NCBI GenBank assembly: GCA_009829735.1
Contig: CM020618.1
Span: forward strand, 26,822,894-26,886,893
Source: Pyropia yezoensis
Lineage: Eukaryota; Rhodophyta; Bangiophyceae; Bangiales; Bangiaceae
DNA: 64,000 bases
Direction: 5' to 3'
Notes under the pieces: generated by a model
The model's input: the letters and a program-made list of their open reading frames with translations, nothing else
Told to the model about the DNA's origin: nothing
The model's database searches: none
Part shown: positions 32,801 through 42,792 of the stretch, piece by piece
Position numbering within the stretch: the first letter of the stretch is position 1
Layout: every line of letters starts with the position of its first letter
Program-made: the position numbers and the translations under genes

Positions 32801-34773
32801 TGTGGGCCCTGTTTTTGCTAAGGCCCGATCTTCAAGGGACCCGCTTTATTGTCCGCACGGACCACACGGCCCTCAAATGGATGCTACATATGGATGGGGC
32901 TCATGGACGTCTGGCCCGCTGGCGCTTAAGGCTCGCAGAGTTCGACTATACCGTGGAGTCAAGGCCCGGTAAACACCACCACGCGGCGGACGTTATGTCG
33001 CGACTGGCCACGTCGGGCGCGGACCGCGGACCCATACCGGAAGAGATCCCGGCCCTACTGACCCTAGCCAACTTCGCAAGGGGCTGGGTCCAACCGAGCT
33101 TCAAAAGCGACAAGCGGTACCCGCCCATGACGGTTCAGAGGATTCTTGAGGCCCAAGCCAAGGACCCCCGATGCAAGGAGATAAGGGACCACATGAACCA
33201 GAATGCTAACTCTCGGTTTGGGGAGACTCCCAATGGCCTACTTGTTCGCCTGGCCCCCTTGGACCGTGCGGTGCAGATACTGGTCCCGAAGAGCCTACAG
33301 ATGGAGATCCTCATGCTCGAACACGAGCCGGGCCACGCGGGACACCCGAGAGTCAATAAGATGTACACGTCGCTCCGTCGGTCCTTTTACTGGGACTCTA
33401 TGATCACGGACGTGTACGCCTTTGTGTCCCGATGTTCGGCCTGTGCGAAAGGCAAGGTCCAAGGGCGCCGGCGAACCAACCCACTCCGGCTCTTCCCGGC
33501 CACTGAACCGTTTGCCGATGTGTGTCCTGACCTGCTGGGCCCCTTACCGGAGACCATTAATGGCAACAAGTATTTGGTGGTCATGGTGGACCGTTTCACA
33601 AAACTAACCCGTGTTGTCCCTGTGGACCGTGAAGACGCTGAGACCGTAGCGTCGGCCTTTTTGGACACTTGGGTAGCTTCCTATGGACCCCCCGATACTT
33701 TGCTAACCGACAATGGGCCCCAGCTTACCTCAACTCACTTCCGGGCCGTGTGTAGTATGATTGGTATCAAGCATCCTACCTCGACCACATACCACCCACA
33801 GACCCAGGGCCAGGTTGAGCGTTATAACAGCACCATAGTGGCCCAGTTGAGGACCTACATTGAGGACCACCAGGACCGATGGGACGAGCTTGTATCCGTG
33901 TTGACGGTGGCCTACAACTCAAGGCCCCAGCAGAGCACAGGCGTGGCCCCGTTGGAGTTCGTGGTCCCAGAGAGGGTCCGGTCGTATGCTTTGGACCAGT
34001 TGCCGAGTTCTCCGTATCCCAAGAAATTCACCGGGTCCGCTAAGCAGATGCGTGAGGCTCGACGGGCCCATCTTCGTGACCTGGCCTTTAAGGTCCGTAA
34101 CAACCTCGAGCTGGCCCAGAAGAGATACAAGAAGAGTTATGATCGTCGGGTCAATACGGTTAACGAGACCCTCAAGGCCGGCGATTGGGTCTATGTGGAC
34201 ACTCACGACAAGGAGCGCAAGAAGTTGGACCAGATTGTTGAAGGGCCCTACCGGATCCTAAGACGCGATGGCCACACCTTCACGGTGATGGCCAAGGGGT
34301 TCCCTGACAGAGTCAGCAGTGACCATGTGGCCCGAGCCCCGACCCCAGCGGGAGAGATGGACTCTTCAACAAAGCATCATGGCCCGCAGGAACCGGTCGT
34401 ACCACTGGACCATGAGGACACTGGGAAGCATTTTGTCTGGGAACGCTTTGTCGCTTGGGACCGTGACACTGATGGGGACTTCTGGCTCAAGGTAAGTTGG
34501 TGGGGGTACGCCCCCAGCGAGGACACTTGGGAACCCTGGTATAAGTTTGACCGGCGCAAAGTGACCCAGTATTGTTTCCGAGTCGGGACCGAGCCCCCTA
34601 TGCTGGAGGAACGGGCCCTAGCTCTACTGGAACCATTGGAGGCCATCTACTCTGTTTGGCCCTGGTGTCTGGAGCCGGGGGCGGACATGTACCCTCGTGG
34701 TGGACCGCTGGAGTACCCTGGCCCTCGATGCTCTGGCCCTGTCCCATGTGACCCACCTCCTGGCCTTCACTAG
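29830..34773 (+). pseudogene. gag-pol: Gag-Pol of element C: one frame, gag internally deleted, two TAG stops
   Basis: A single frame from ATG 29830 (MADLPPGGRGRG) to 34773. Gag N-terminus with Arg/Ser-rich stretch, then FTWLRKLVKACNDNAAS, which matches FLRRFTKACDDNAIS of A Gag, after which the rest of Gag is lost and protease follows (LDTGAGPSVV near 30777). TAG at 31087-31089 and 31816-31818 interrupt the region before RT. Then RT (YLDDVIVFS near 32205), RNase H (DTDASAAQIGC; TERECLAVVWAL), integrase (HHCC with C-S-A-C; DLLGPLP, TDNGPQ, QGQVERYN) and a chromodomain (VSWWGYAPSEDTWE). In the first integrase motif C has CPDLLGPLP where D has AIDILGPLP; the Asp itself is kept. No frameshifts were found. 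Confidence 0.9.
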
Positions 34774-35035
34774 GCCCATGGTCCGTGAGACAATGGTGGA
34801 AAGTATGGGCCCACATTGCCATTGACCATGGGTCCCATGCCTGACTGAGTTGGGACTTATCCCTTGGAATCGTGTAGTGTTGGAAGGGCCACAAGTGTCA
34901 GTTGATTTGGACACTCAATTCGCTGGACTCGAACTGCTCTCACGGATAGCAAGCAAACACAGGTTTATAATGGACAACATGGGCTCTACTAAACAAAAGA
35001 GCCAACACTCCATCTATCAACGACCCCAAGTTGAC
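34774..35035. other. Structured spacer between pol and antisense ORF (C)
   Basis: CCCATGGTC (34775-34783) and GACCATGGG (34824-34832) form a perfect 9-bp stem around about 40 nt that can fold further (GGGCCCA, CAATGG/CCATTG). No gene is present. It is the equivalent of the hairpin array in B and D. Confidence 0.55.
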
Positions 35036-36961
35036 TCAGTATCGGGCCCGGCTCTCGGCCCGAGGGTCCTCCTCTTCGTCGTCCACATCGGACCGACCGC
35101 GTACCCGCGACCCCGACGTGGTCCCCCACTCCCGCTGAGCCTCCCGGGTCGCAAAGACCAACTCCTTCCCAAGGTCCTGGCGGATCCCATGCCGGTCCAC
35201 GAGGTCCAGGAGCCGCTTGTAGTCTGGGACCTCCGAGCCCACTTGGTCCTGCGCCCACCCGGCTACACGGGTCCCGAGGTTCACCATCGTATGGAGACTA
35301 GCCGCGAGAAGGGGTCCGGCCTGGGCCCCCGTAAGGTTGTCCATAGGGCCCCCGACCACACCGCGAAGGGCCCCGACGACTTGCGGTGGGATACCACCCT
35401 CCAATTGGGCCTACTCGGAGTCAGGGACGTCTCGGTGGCCCATGAGGTTGGCGAAAAGGATGGCCGGACCCGAGGAGGGCCCTGGGCGATGACCCGTGGA
35501 ACCGGCTGACCCAGCAGCGCGGGCCTCGACCTGACCGGGAAGAGCAGCGCCTTGAGAAGCGGCACCCTCGGTCCCTAGGTCCACTGCGAGCGCCCGACTC
35601 TCGAACACGTCAGAAGAATAAGGTAGGTCCAATGGGGCCAGGTCCTCATCGACCCGGACCCCCCAGGTCCCGTCCGTGGGTTCGAACCGCACTTGGACCC
35701 AAGAAGTTCGCATGCGGTCCTTCGGGTTCACCTTGTGGAGACGGGCCACTAAACCGGGGACCGGGGCCACCTTGTTTAGTAGGTCTCGAAGAAGCTCAAG
35801 GTCCCGCTCGGCCACGGAGTCCAACCCCGACTGGGTGCGACAGATCACCTTGGTCCCTACACGACGGATCCAGGTTCGAAGGGTCCGGGAGAAGAGCCAC
35901 AACTGGCAGGATAGCCGGGCCGTACGGAGCAGAAGGACCCCCGCGTGCACGGCCCACTCGGACCGAAACACGGCCCAGGTGAAGGTATCGTTGGCCCGCA
36001 GTAGGTCCCCGATGTAACAAAGGACCGGTGGCAGCTCCGTGATGGCCCCAAAAGGGACCTCGACACCAACCCACCACTGAGGGACCCGGACATAATGGGC
36101 CCCACGGTCCATGGCGGGACAGCTTGGGAACTCTTGTTGATGCCAGTCCACGAAGATCCGATGCTTGTCCCGGTGGTGCCGGTTGGTCACCAGGTACTGA
36201 CGGGCCGGCTGGAACCCGTCGTAACCGAGAAATGGAGAGGGCTTGATGACGTACTGGCCCGAAGGGGCCGCCGGCAACGGTGCGGACCCGGCAATCGCCT
36301 TGTCCCGCTCCTCCTTGAACCGAACCACGTAGCCCACCTCGTCCACATGACGGACCACGGTGATCGACTCGGACCGGTCGGCCCGCATTGGAACACGGGC
36401 CTCGGGCATAGTGACCATCTGGCGGAAGAAGGAGTAGCCAGTACAGGGCCCGTCGATGAACCGCAGGGTCGTGTGGGACCTTGAGGAGGTAACTCAACCC
36501 CTGGCCCTCTCGCGGTCCCACGCAACACGGCCCTCGGGCCCAAACTGCTCCGGGAACCCGCCGATGATGTCGGTGTACAGCTTGCCCGCCCCCGGCTCCT
36601 CTTGTCCGCCGTGGTCGTTGGGCCCATGGTGACCAAGGGGCCCATCAGGAACCGCTCCGCCGTCGACGTCCATCGTGGTCCGCGACGCCGCTGCGTCGGG
36701 AACGTAAGGGCCCTTGGAAAACAAGGGGGCCGAAGGTGAGAGAGGAGGTGGAGGGGCCAGGGGATCCGCAAGGTAGCTGGCCAGGTGAGGGACCGATGAG
36801 TATGGTGGTGGTGGCGGCCGACGCGATGGCGCGCGTGGGTCCGAGGGCCCGCGCTGGGTATGAGTGAGTCGGGTGGCCAGGGTAGAGACGGTCGAAGGGA
36901 CCCGAGGCGGCCCGCTTATGTCCGGGTCTTCCTCCCCGACAGGAGGCGGACCCGGCGTCAT
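35036..36961 (-). pseudogene. Antisense accessory ORF of element C, two nonsense codons
   Basis: One minus-strand frame of 642 codons from ATG 36961 to 35036, broken only by TGA at 36494-36496 and TAG at 35411-35413; no frameshift is needed. The middle carries the domain shared with A and D: QWWVGVEVPFG (near 36080), LPPVLCYIGDLL, TWAVFRSEWAVHAGV, LELLRDLLNK and LDLPYSSD, in the same order as EWWPQVEVPYG to GIGDYPY of A. Past the second stop is a helical part (VVGALRGVVGG, KRLLDLVDRHG) and an acidic end (DVDDEEEDPRAE). Function unknown. Confidence 0.75.
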
Positions 36962-37273
36962 GGCCGCGGCAGCTCCCCCCCCTCCCCCCGTACCACAGCT
37001 ATCGACCCCTCCCCTGACGCTCTGCGGCAGAGGGGGATGGGGTCAGGCGTGCCGTGGGGGTGGCATGCCGCGTGACCCCTCTCGTCGGGCCCTCTCCGAC
37101 ACCCGTGGACCACGCCTCCCCCCCTTCTAGAAGGCGACCACTGTCGGAGACACTGGCCCAGCGAGTCGTTGTGTGCGGTTCTCACCCCCCGGACCCATCT
37201 GTTCCTCCCCTCGGCCCGCTCGAATCCTGTACCTTGTTGGCCGGCGGGACGCTCGGCCTTTGTGAGGGGGCCA
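36962..37273. other. Leader of the antisense ORF and polypurine tract (C)
   Basis: No ORF of its own. GAGGGGG at 37264-37270, three bases before the LTR, is the likely polypurine tract. Confidence 0.5.
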
Positions 37274-37973
37274 TGTGGCGTTCTGAGCCTTTGGGGACAG
37301 GCGGGCCCTTGGGGAGGTGACTTGGGACCCGGCGGGCTGTCCTACGTGGAGCCCTTCTCTTGCCGGGGCCCCCTCTGTCAGTGACTCGGGACTGTGGCGA
37401 CACACCCGGGATCCTGATTGGTCCCACCCAGGGAGGCGGATTTGGCCAGTGGAGGTGGCCTTACTGGCCATTGTGGCCATTTGTTTCGTATTTGTTTTCA
37501 CTGCGTGTTTTCGTGTCTTTCCCCTTTTTCCCACTGGTTTTTTTTCGGGGATTGGCATCTGTGTGGGGGGGGATTTTCGCTTGCTTTTCGCTTGTGTTTG
37601 GCGACCGGGGGTTGATTGGTGACCCTCGGCGCCCCAGTGTAACCCCGGTGTAGGGGATGCGCTGGAGGACCTGGTGGAGGTCAGACGCCTTGCTGGCGCT
37701 CGACCCGCCAGAGGCGCCCTCTAGGGGCCCCGCTCCAGGCCCCTGGAGGGGCCAAGGGGGAGGTTCTTGAGGGGTGCTCCGGGGTCTCCCCGGGGCCAAC
37801 TTGTAAAATCAACGGTTCTTTGGGTTCTTGCTCCCTCGGGCTTTTGTCCTTTTACCCTTGCCTCTGAAGGGGCGGGCGAGTGGATCACGCTGGGACCTTC
37901 ACCCGTTTCTTCCTGACCCCGTTGTGGTTTCTTGTGTGTGTGGACCCTGGGCCAGAAGGGCCATAACGCTACA
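37274..37973 (+). repeat. 3' LTR of element C
   Basis: 700 bp, same ends and length as 28985-29684; followed by GGGAC, the target duplication. Confidence 0.95.
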
Positions 37974-38463
37974 GGGACGGCGCGTCCCGTATGTGCGGAC
38001 TACGGGTTATGCCCCGGTTACGGGTAACCCCCACGAACCCCTGCCGACCTGGGCAGTACTTACGGAGGCACCTCCGCACATCGCGGGTAGACCCAACCGG
38101 TTGGGGGAGTCCATGTTCCGGTTGGCACCGGGACCCAAGGCCTACCAAGGGGCGGGCACTCGGGCACCCGAGGCAGGCAACCGGACCTATGGATCCAACC
38201 CGACGCGGACGCCCGGGACGGCCGGCACGTCCGGATGTATGTTGTGCGGAGACCCCCAACACTGGGTTTCCGCATGCCCACTCATCCCGGAGGAGTCTCG
38301 ACGGGCAGCGGCGCAACGCAAGGCATCCATGGGTGGGCATCCCGTCCGAGGCCCGGCACCGGGTAGGCAGCAAGCTCCAGGAGGAGTACTGGCGGTCCAG
38401 GAGGCACCCCCTCTCTCGGATGTCCCGGAGGACAGTATCCCGCCGAGCACGGGAAACGAGTAA
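37974..38463 (+). pseudogene. gag: Gag of element B, C-terminal part with zinc knuckle
   Basis: Continues B gag after element C: RRVPYVRTTGYAPVTGNP, then the CCHC knuckle CMLCGDPQHWVSAC near 38237, ending STGNE-stop. The GGGAAAC frameshift heptamer lies at its end. Homologous to residues ~560-727 of D Gag. Confidence 0.9.
38451..38457 (+). promoter_or_regulatory. Candidate -1 frameshift heptamer GGGAAAC (B)
   Basis: G GGA AAC GAG TAA in gag, GGG AAA CGA in pol; same place as in A and D. Confidence 0.78.
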
Positions 38464-40012
38464 GAGGAAGGACGACACGGGGTCGCTGGGGTAACCCAAG
38501 CACGCCACCCCGGACGGCCGCGGGGAAAGCCCCACGGAGAGCGCGGTTGAGCCGACGCCGCATCAACCCCCGGGTACATCTTCCGGCCCCGACGACACGG
38601 CGTCAGGGGATTGATGACCAACCACCAAGGTTGGGAAGAGAGGACGGGAAGCCCCGTCACATGGAACCAGACAAGGGCCCTGTTCAGGATGCCCGAGCCA
38701 CACCAGATATCGGTGTAGGCCACGTACTGTTCACCTTGGAGAACTTCAAGGTATCAGCCACACTGGGGGTTGACCCCCAGTCGACCCGGTCGTATTACCC
38801 CGTACTGGATACAGGAGCTGGACCTAACTTGATCCGGAAAGATACCCTCCCGGACAAGTGGCTCCCGCGAGTCAGAGTTGCTCGGGGACCCACGATCAAG
38901 TATGCGAATGGTCGTCTCATTCGTACGACCGCAGCGATGTCGCTGCAGGTCACCATCGGGGAGCTCACTACGGAAGTTGACTTCCTGGTGTGTGAGACTC
39001 TATCTGTGCCCTGCATACTGGGGTGCACCTTCATCAACGTTCACGTGGATGCAATCCGGCCGGGCCGGAGGACCGTCGAGCTGCAAGAGGCCGACGGGAC
39101 GAAGAGAGGACAGACAGCTATCGTCAGGGACCTGACGATACAAGGGAGCCACGTTAGCGTGGCTGAGGTATACGCCAACATAGAACCGAAGACACTCCGG
39201 CTGGCCAAGCGGACTCGCTTTGAGCCGCTATCGGAGACCGTCCTCCCGATTAACTGTGACCTTGCAGGCATCTGCAGAGTCCAGTCCAACCTACGAACCT
39301 ACAAGCGCCATGGGTTGACCATCGCCAATGGTATCGTAGACCTCCCAGCGGGGGGGTCATCACTGCTGGTGATGGCGAACTATCGCCGTAAGGCAGTCAC
39401 CCTCCCGAAGGGAACTATCCTTGGGATTGCCGAGCTCTACGAAGGAGATATCCTTACCCCTGACAAGGAAGGTCAAGTGGAACCACTTGAGGTGCTTGCG
39501 GTCGCCGAGACCACCGAGCGGCAGCAACCCGATGACGGGAAACCTAACCCATCGGCGGCTCCGGCGGACATGCCGCCAAAGGACCAAAAAGCCTTGAAGG
39601 CGCTGGCCGAGGCTGACCTCGACCACCTTCCCCCTTCGGTAGCTGAAGGGGTACGACGGATGCTAAGAAGGCATGACGTCATGTGGACCGGTGGGGCGCT
39701 GGGTACCATTGGGGCAACCCAACACCGCATAGACCTGGTACCAGGTGCTCGACCAGCGCGGTCGCAACCGCATCGTGCGGGACCTATGCAACGAGAGATC
39801 GTTGATGGAGAAGTGAAGAGGATGAGCGAAGCTAAGGTGATCCGACCTTCGATGTCGGAGTGGGCGCCCCAGTCGTTATCGTACGAAGAAGGATCAGACT
39901 CCTCGGTTTTGCATCGACTATCGACGCCTCAACTTGGTTACCAAGAAAGACTCATACCCTTTACCAAGGATGGACGAGTGCATCGACTCGCTGGGGGAGG
40001 CCACAGTGTTTA
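38460..40012 (+). pseudogene. pol: Pol of element B, first part (protease and start of RT), cut by element D
   Basis: Entered from the heptamer. Protease LDTGAGPNLIRKD near 38805, then the linker and RT N-terminus (IGATQHRIDLVPGARPARSQ). A one-base deletion near 39862 (GAGTGGGCGCC versus GAATGGGGTGCC in D) destroys the frame before RT motif FCIDYRRLN. The reading ends at GTGTTTA where D is inserted and resumes at 58802. Confidence 0.9.
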
Positions 40013-40375
40013 TGTAGCAATATGGTTGTCCGTATTGTGACCCTAATATCAGGGGGGCTACTTCTAACCCTTAACTTTCAATTTGATAGTTCGTACTGGT
40101 CACAGTATCTATAAGTTACGTATGACCAGAGGGACTTGCATCTTGGGGTGGAGGGTAGTTAGTAGTGTCTCCGAGGGTTTATAACGAGGGGGCCGGTGGC
40201 GAATCCACCGCCGGCCAAGGTAGAACAACAAACCCCTCCCATTTGGGCTCCCATCTTGGTCCCGTGGCTTGCGCTCCAAGGACAGCAACCTTGGCCTCCC
40301 GGTGACGTTGGTGCCGATCCCCCTTGGTGAGTGTTCCCTGAGAGTGGACGCGCGACGGATCCCTATTGTGCTACA
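40013..40375 (+). repeat. 5' LTR of element D
   Basis: 363 bp, TGTAGCAATA to ATTGTGCTACA. One difference from the 3' LTR was noticed (CACAGTATC versus CACGGTATC). Confidence 0.96.
40096..40129 (+). promoter_or_regulatory. Inverted repeat around a TATA-like sequence in the D/B LTR
   Basis: CTGGTCA, 20 nt with CTATAAG, then TGACCAG: a perfect 7-bp inverted repeat around a possible core promoter. Kept in all three LTRs of the family (26789-26822, 58522-58555) despite other changes. Promoter function is inference. Confidence 0.45.
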
Positions 40376-40376
40376 T

Positions 40377-40393
40377 TGGTGGAGCAGCAGGGG
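40377..40393 (+). other. Primer-binding site of element D
   Basis: TGGTGGAGCAGCAGGGG one base after the LTR. Confidence 0.8.
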
Positions 40394-40600
40394 ACGGGTT
40401 TCCGTCACCCCTGTGGTGACGCCGTCTTCGGCCCTGGCACACGGATAGGGATCCGGTCCTTTTCTTGTACTCGTGGTGTTGCGACCTGATCGATTGTGTT
40501 GAGATTTTACCTGTGACTGTGATCTACTGTTACTCTCCCCAATCTACCCCCTCGCTCTCTTGTTCGTGGTGATTGATACGTCGGTTGACTGATTGTGACC

Positions 40601-42784
40601 ATGTCTACCCAAGAGACGGAGAACGTTCAAGATGACGGATCGGCGTCGACGCCGACCCCGGAGGTGACTACGGGAACCGGGATCGGGAACCCGATCGATA
40701 ACATTGAGACGCCAATGCTTTCCGGTGCCGGATCGACGTTTGGCACGGCTCGGACGGCAGGAGGCGGGGGCCCGCCTCAACTGTCGTCGACCGACCTCAC
40801 TCCGCCGCCTCCTTCACCAGGGGATTCCCTGATGGCATCATTGGCCCGCATCGAGGCCCGGTTTTCCGGGCTCGACGCCCGTCAAGATCGGACGGAGGAC
40901 GCAATGGCAGTGTTGATGTCAACACGGCACACGACGGGACCCCGTCGTGTTCCTCCCACACCGGTACGGTTCGAACCGGCCGGACTACTTTCGGAGTCCA
41001 CCAGGGTCAACCCCGGTGTTGCTACTCCTGGACAACCCCCGGACACAATGGGGTATGGGTCCGACTCGTCGGCAGAGTTGGAACGGAGTCACACGGAGCG
41101 ATACGCTCGGAGCACCCGAAGCGGACTCCGCGGACACGACCCGGCAGATACGTACGCCGGGGGAGAGTCGGTTATGGGGGGAGGGGGTACCCTCTCGCAG
41201 TACCCCCACGACGAAGGAGGCCAGGCAACTCGGGTTCCCGAGGTGCCGACGCCTGAAGTACCATCTTCAGTGGTGGAAGCTATGACCGCGCAGGTAACTG
41301 CGAGCCTACTGAAGCGGATGGAGTCCGATGAGTTCGCTCATCAACTGGCTAAGCGACTGGATATCCAGGACGCTGACACGGAGATCGTCAACGAGGTCTT
41401 CCGGTCGGTTCTTACTCCGGAACGATATCGTTTGGAGGACCGCTCTACCACCGTATCGGAATCGATGCGTAATACGTCGCATCGGGCGATCCGCTCTATG
41501 CAGACCCTTATGAAGGGAGTCCCTATGTTCGGGGGGCCGAACGGACGCCCGTTGGCAGTCATCGGCTTCTTGACTAGCTTCAAGGCAGCCGCAGACAAGG
41601 CGCTCGTTAACGAGGGGCTGGCCCTGGAGATCCTCCCGTTCTTTGTTGATGAACGGGTGCGAGGCATTCTTCGCCAGGCATCCCCGATGCCGGGAATGAG
41701 GGTCGCGGCCACCCCCATGGATTACCGTGGGATATTGAAGGAGCTGCTGAGCAGCTACCTCAGTGAGGACAAGTGCGAGGACCACTATCGGGCCCTTCGC
41801 ACTGCCACCGCCCAGTCCTGGGAGGATGAGGAGATGTTTGGACGCCGGATCCAAGAGCTCGACTACGAGCTGGGGAAGCTCCTCGGAGAAGGGGAGCTAC
41901 GAGCCATCCTGTTCGCAGGAGTACCCAACTACGTGCGGATATCCGCACGGGGCGCCAACACGGCACGGACGAACTTCAGTCGACTGATGCATATGTGCAA
42001 GTCCCTAGGGGACGCCTACCGGGTTCTACACCCGGAGTGTGCCTTGGCCCCGAAGCCCAAGGGTGAGGGAGGCAAGCCCAGTCTTACCCCGGTACCGAGG
42101 CAAGAGAAGGTGGAACGTAAGGCCGCACCAGTACTGGTTGCGACCGAACATACCCCTATTGGTGAGGGTGACCCTCTAGTCGACCAACAGGGCCACCTGT
42201 TGCTACCGGCGACGCCGGTGACTGATGAACATGGTACGGTAGCGTACATCGCCCCGGCTGGAACCCAGCTCCAGGTCAACGAAGGAACGGGACGGCGCGT
42301 CCCGTATGTGCGGACTACGGGGTACTCCCCGGTGACGGGTAACCCTCACCAACCCTTGCCAACATGGGCGGTGCGCACGGAGGCACCCCCGCAGATTGCG
42401 GGCCGACCCAACCGGTTGGGGGAGTCCATGTTCCGGTTGACCCAAGGACCCAAGGCCTACCAGGGAGCAGGCACTCGGGCGCCCGAGGGAGGCAACCGTA
42501 GCTACGGGGCTACCCCGATGCGACCTCAAGGGGGGACCGGCACGTCCGGGTGTATGTTGTGTGGGGATCCCCAGCACTGGGTGTCTTCCTGCCCACTCAT
42601 CCCCGAGGAGTCTCGGCGGGCAGCGGCGCAACGCAAGGCATCCACCGGGGGGTATCCCCCCCGAGCACCCGGACCCGCACCGGGTAGGCAGCCAGCTCCA
42701 GGTGGAGTACTGGCCGTCGAGGGGGCACCTCCTCAGCCGGATGTCCCGGCGGACAGCACCCTACCAAGGGCGGGAAACGAGTAA
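40601..42784 (+). CDS. gag: Gag polyprotein of element D (intact)
   Basis: 727 residues from ATG 40601 (a GTG two codons earlier is in frame). Pro/Thr/Gly-rich N-terminus; a coiled-coil-like start of the conserved part (MASLARIEARF, RQDRTEDAMAVL); capsid-like middle (TSFKAAADKAL, YRGILKELLSSYLSEDK, RRIQELDYELGK); Pro-rich linker; zinc knuckle CMLCGDPQHWVSSC at about residue 650. Ends AGNE-TAA at the GGGAAAC frameshift site. No frame damage. A second, damaged copy at 48584-50748 reflects the assembly duplication. Expected role: particle assembly and packaging of element RNA. Confidence 0.93.
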   Translation: MSTQETENVQDDGSASTPTPEVTTGTGIGNPIDNIETPMLSGAGSTFGTARTAGGGGPPQLSSTDLTPPPPSPGDSLMASLARIEARFSGLDARQDRTEDAMAVLMSTRHTTGPRRVPPTPVRFEPAGLLSESTRVNPGVATPGQPPDTMGYGSDSSAELERSHTERYARSTRSGLRGHDPADTYAGGESVMGGGGTLSQYPHDEGGQATRVPEVPTPEVPSSVVEAMTAQVTASLLKRMESDEFAHQLAKRLDIQDADTEIVNEVFRSVLTPERYRLEDRSTTVSESMRNTSHRAIRSMQTLMKGVPMFGGPNGRPLAVIGFLTSFKAAADKALVNEGLALEILPFFVDERVRGILRQASPMPGMRVAATPMDYRGILKELLSSYLSEDKCEDHYRALRTATAQSWEDEEMFGRRIQELDYELGKLLGEGELRAILFAGVPNYVRISARGANTARTNFSRLMHMCKSLGDAYRVLHPECALAPKPKGEGGKPSLTPVPRQEKVERKAAPVLVATEHTPIGEGDPLVDQQGHLLLPATPVTDEHGTVAYIAPAGTQLQVNEGTGRRVPYVRTTGYSPVTGNPHQPLPTWAVRTEAPPQIAGRPNRLGESMFRLTQGPKAYQGAGTRAPEGGNRSYGATPMRPQGGTGTSGCMLCGDPQHWVSSCPLIPEESRRAAAQRKASTGGYPPRAPGPAPGRQPAPGGVLAVEGAPPQPDVPADSTLPRAGNE
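42772..42778 (+). promoter_or_regulatory. Candidate -1 frameshift heptamer GGGAAAC (D); copy at 50736
   Basis: G GGA AAC GAG TAA in gag; GGG AAA CGA GTA AGA GGA AGG ATG in pol. Downstream, TGACC (42794-42798) and GGTCA can form a stem whose G-rich loop could pair with CCACCCCGG further on, a possible stimulatory pseudoknot. The duplicated copy is at 50736-50742. Confidence 0.8.
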
Positions 42785-42792
42785 GAGGAAGG

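Larger units (their letters stand above)
28985..37973 (+). mobile_element. LTR retrotransposon C (chromovirus, internally deleted), inside B gag
   Basis: 8,989 bp with 700-bp LTRs and target duplication GGGAC (28980-28984 and 37974-37978). Excision restores the B gag frame. The C-terminal half of gag, with its zinc knuckle and frameshift site, is missing, so Gag and protease share one frame. Damage is nonsense only: TAG at 31087 and 31816 in pol; TGA 36494 and TAG 35411 in the antisense ORF. About six LTR differences in 700 bp indicate recent insertion, so it was probably moved by proteins from another copy. Confidence 0.94.
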
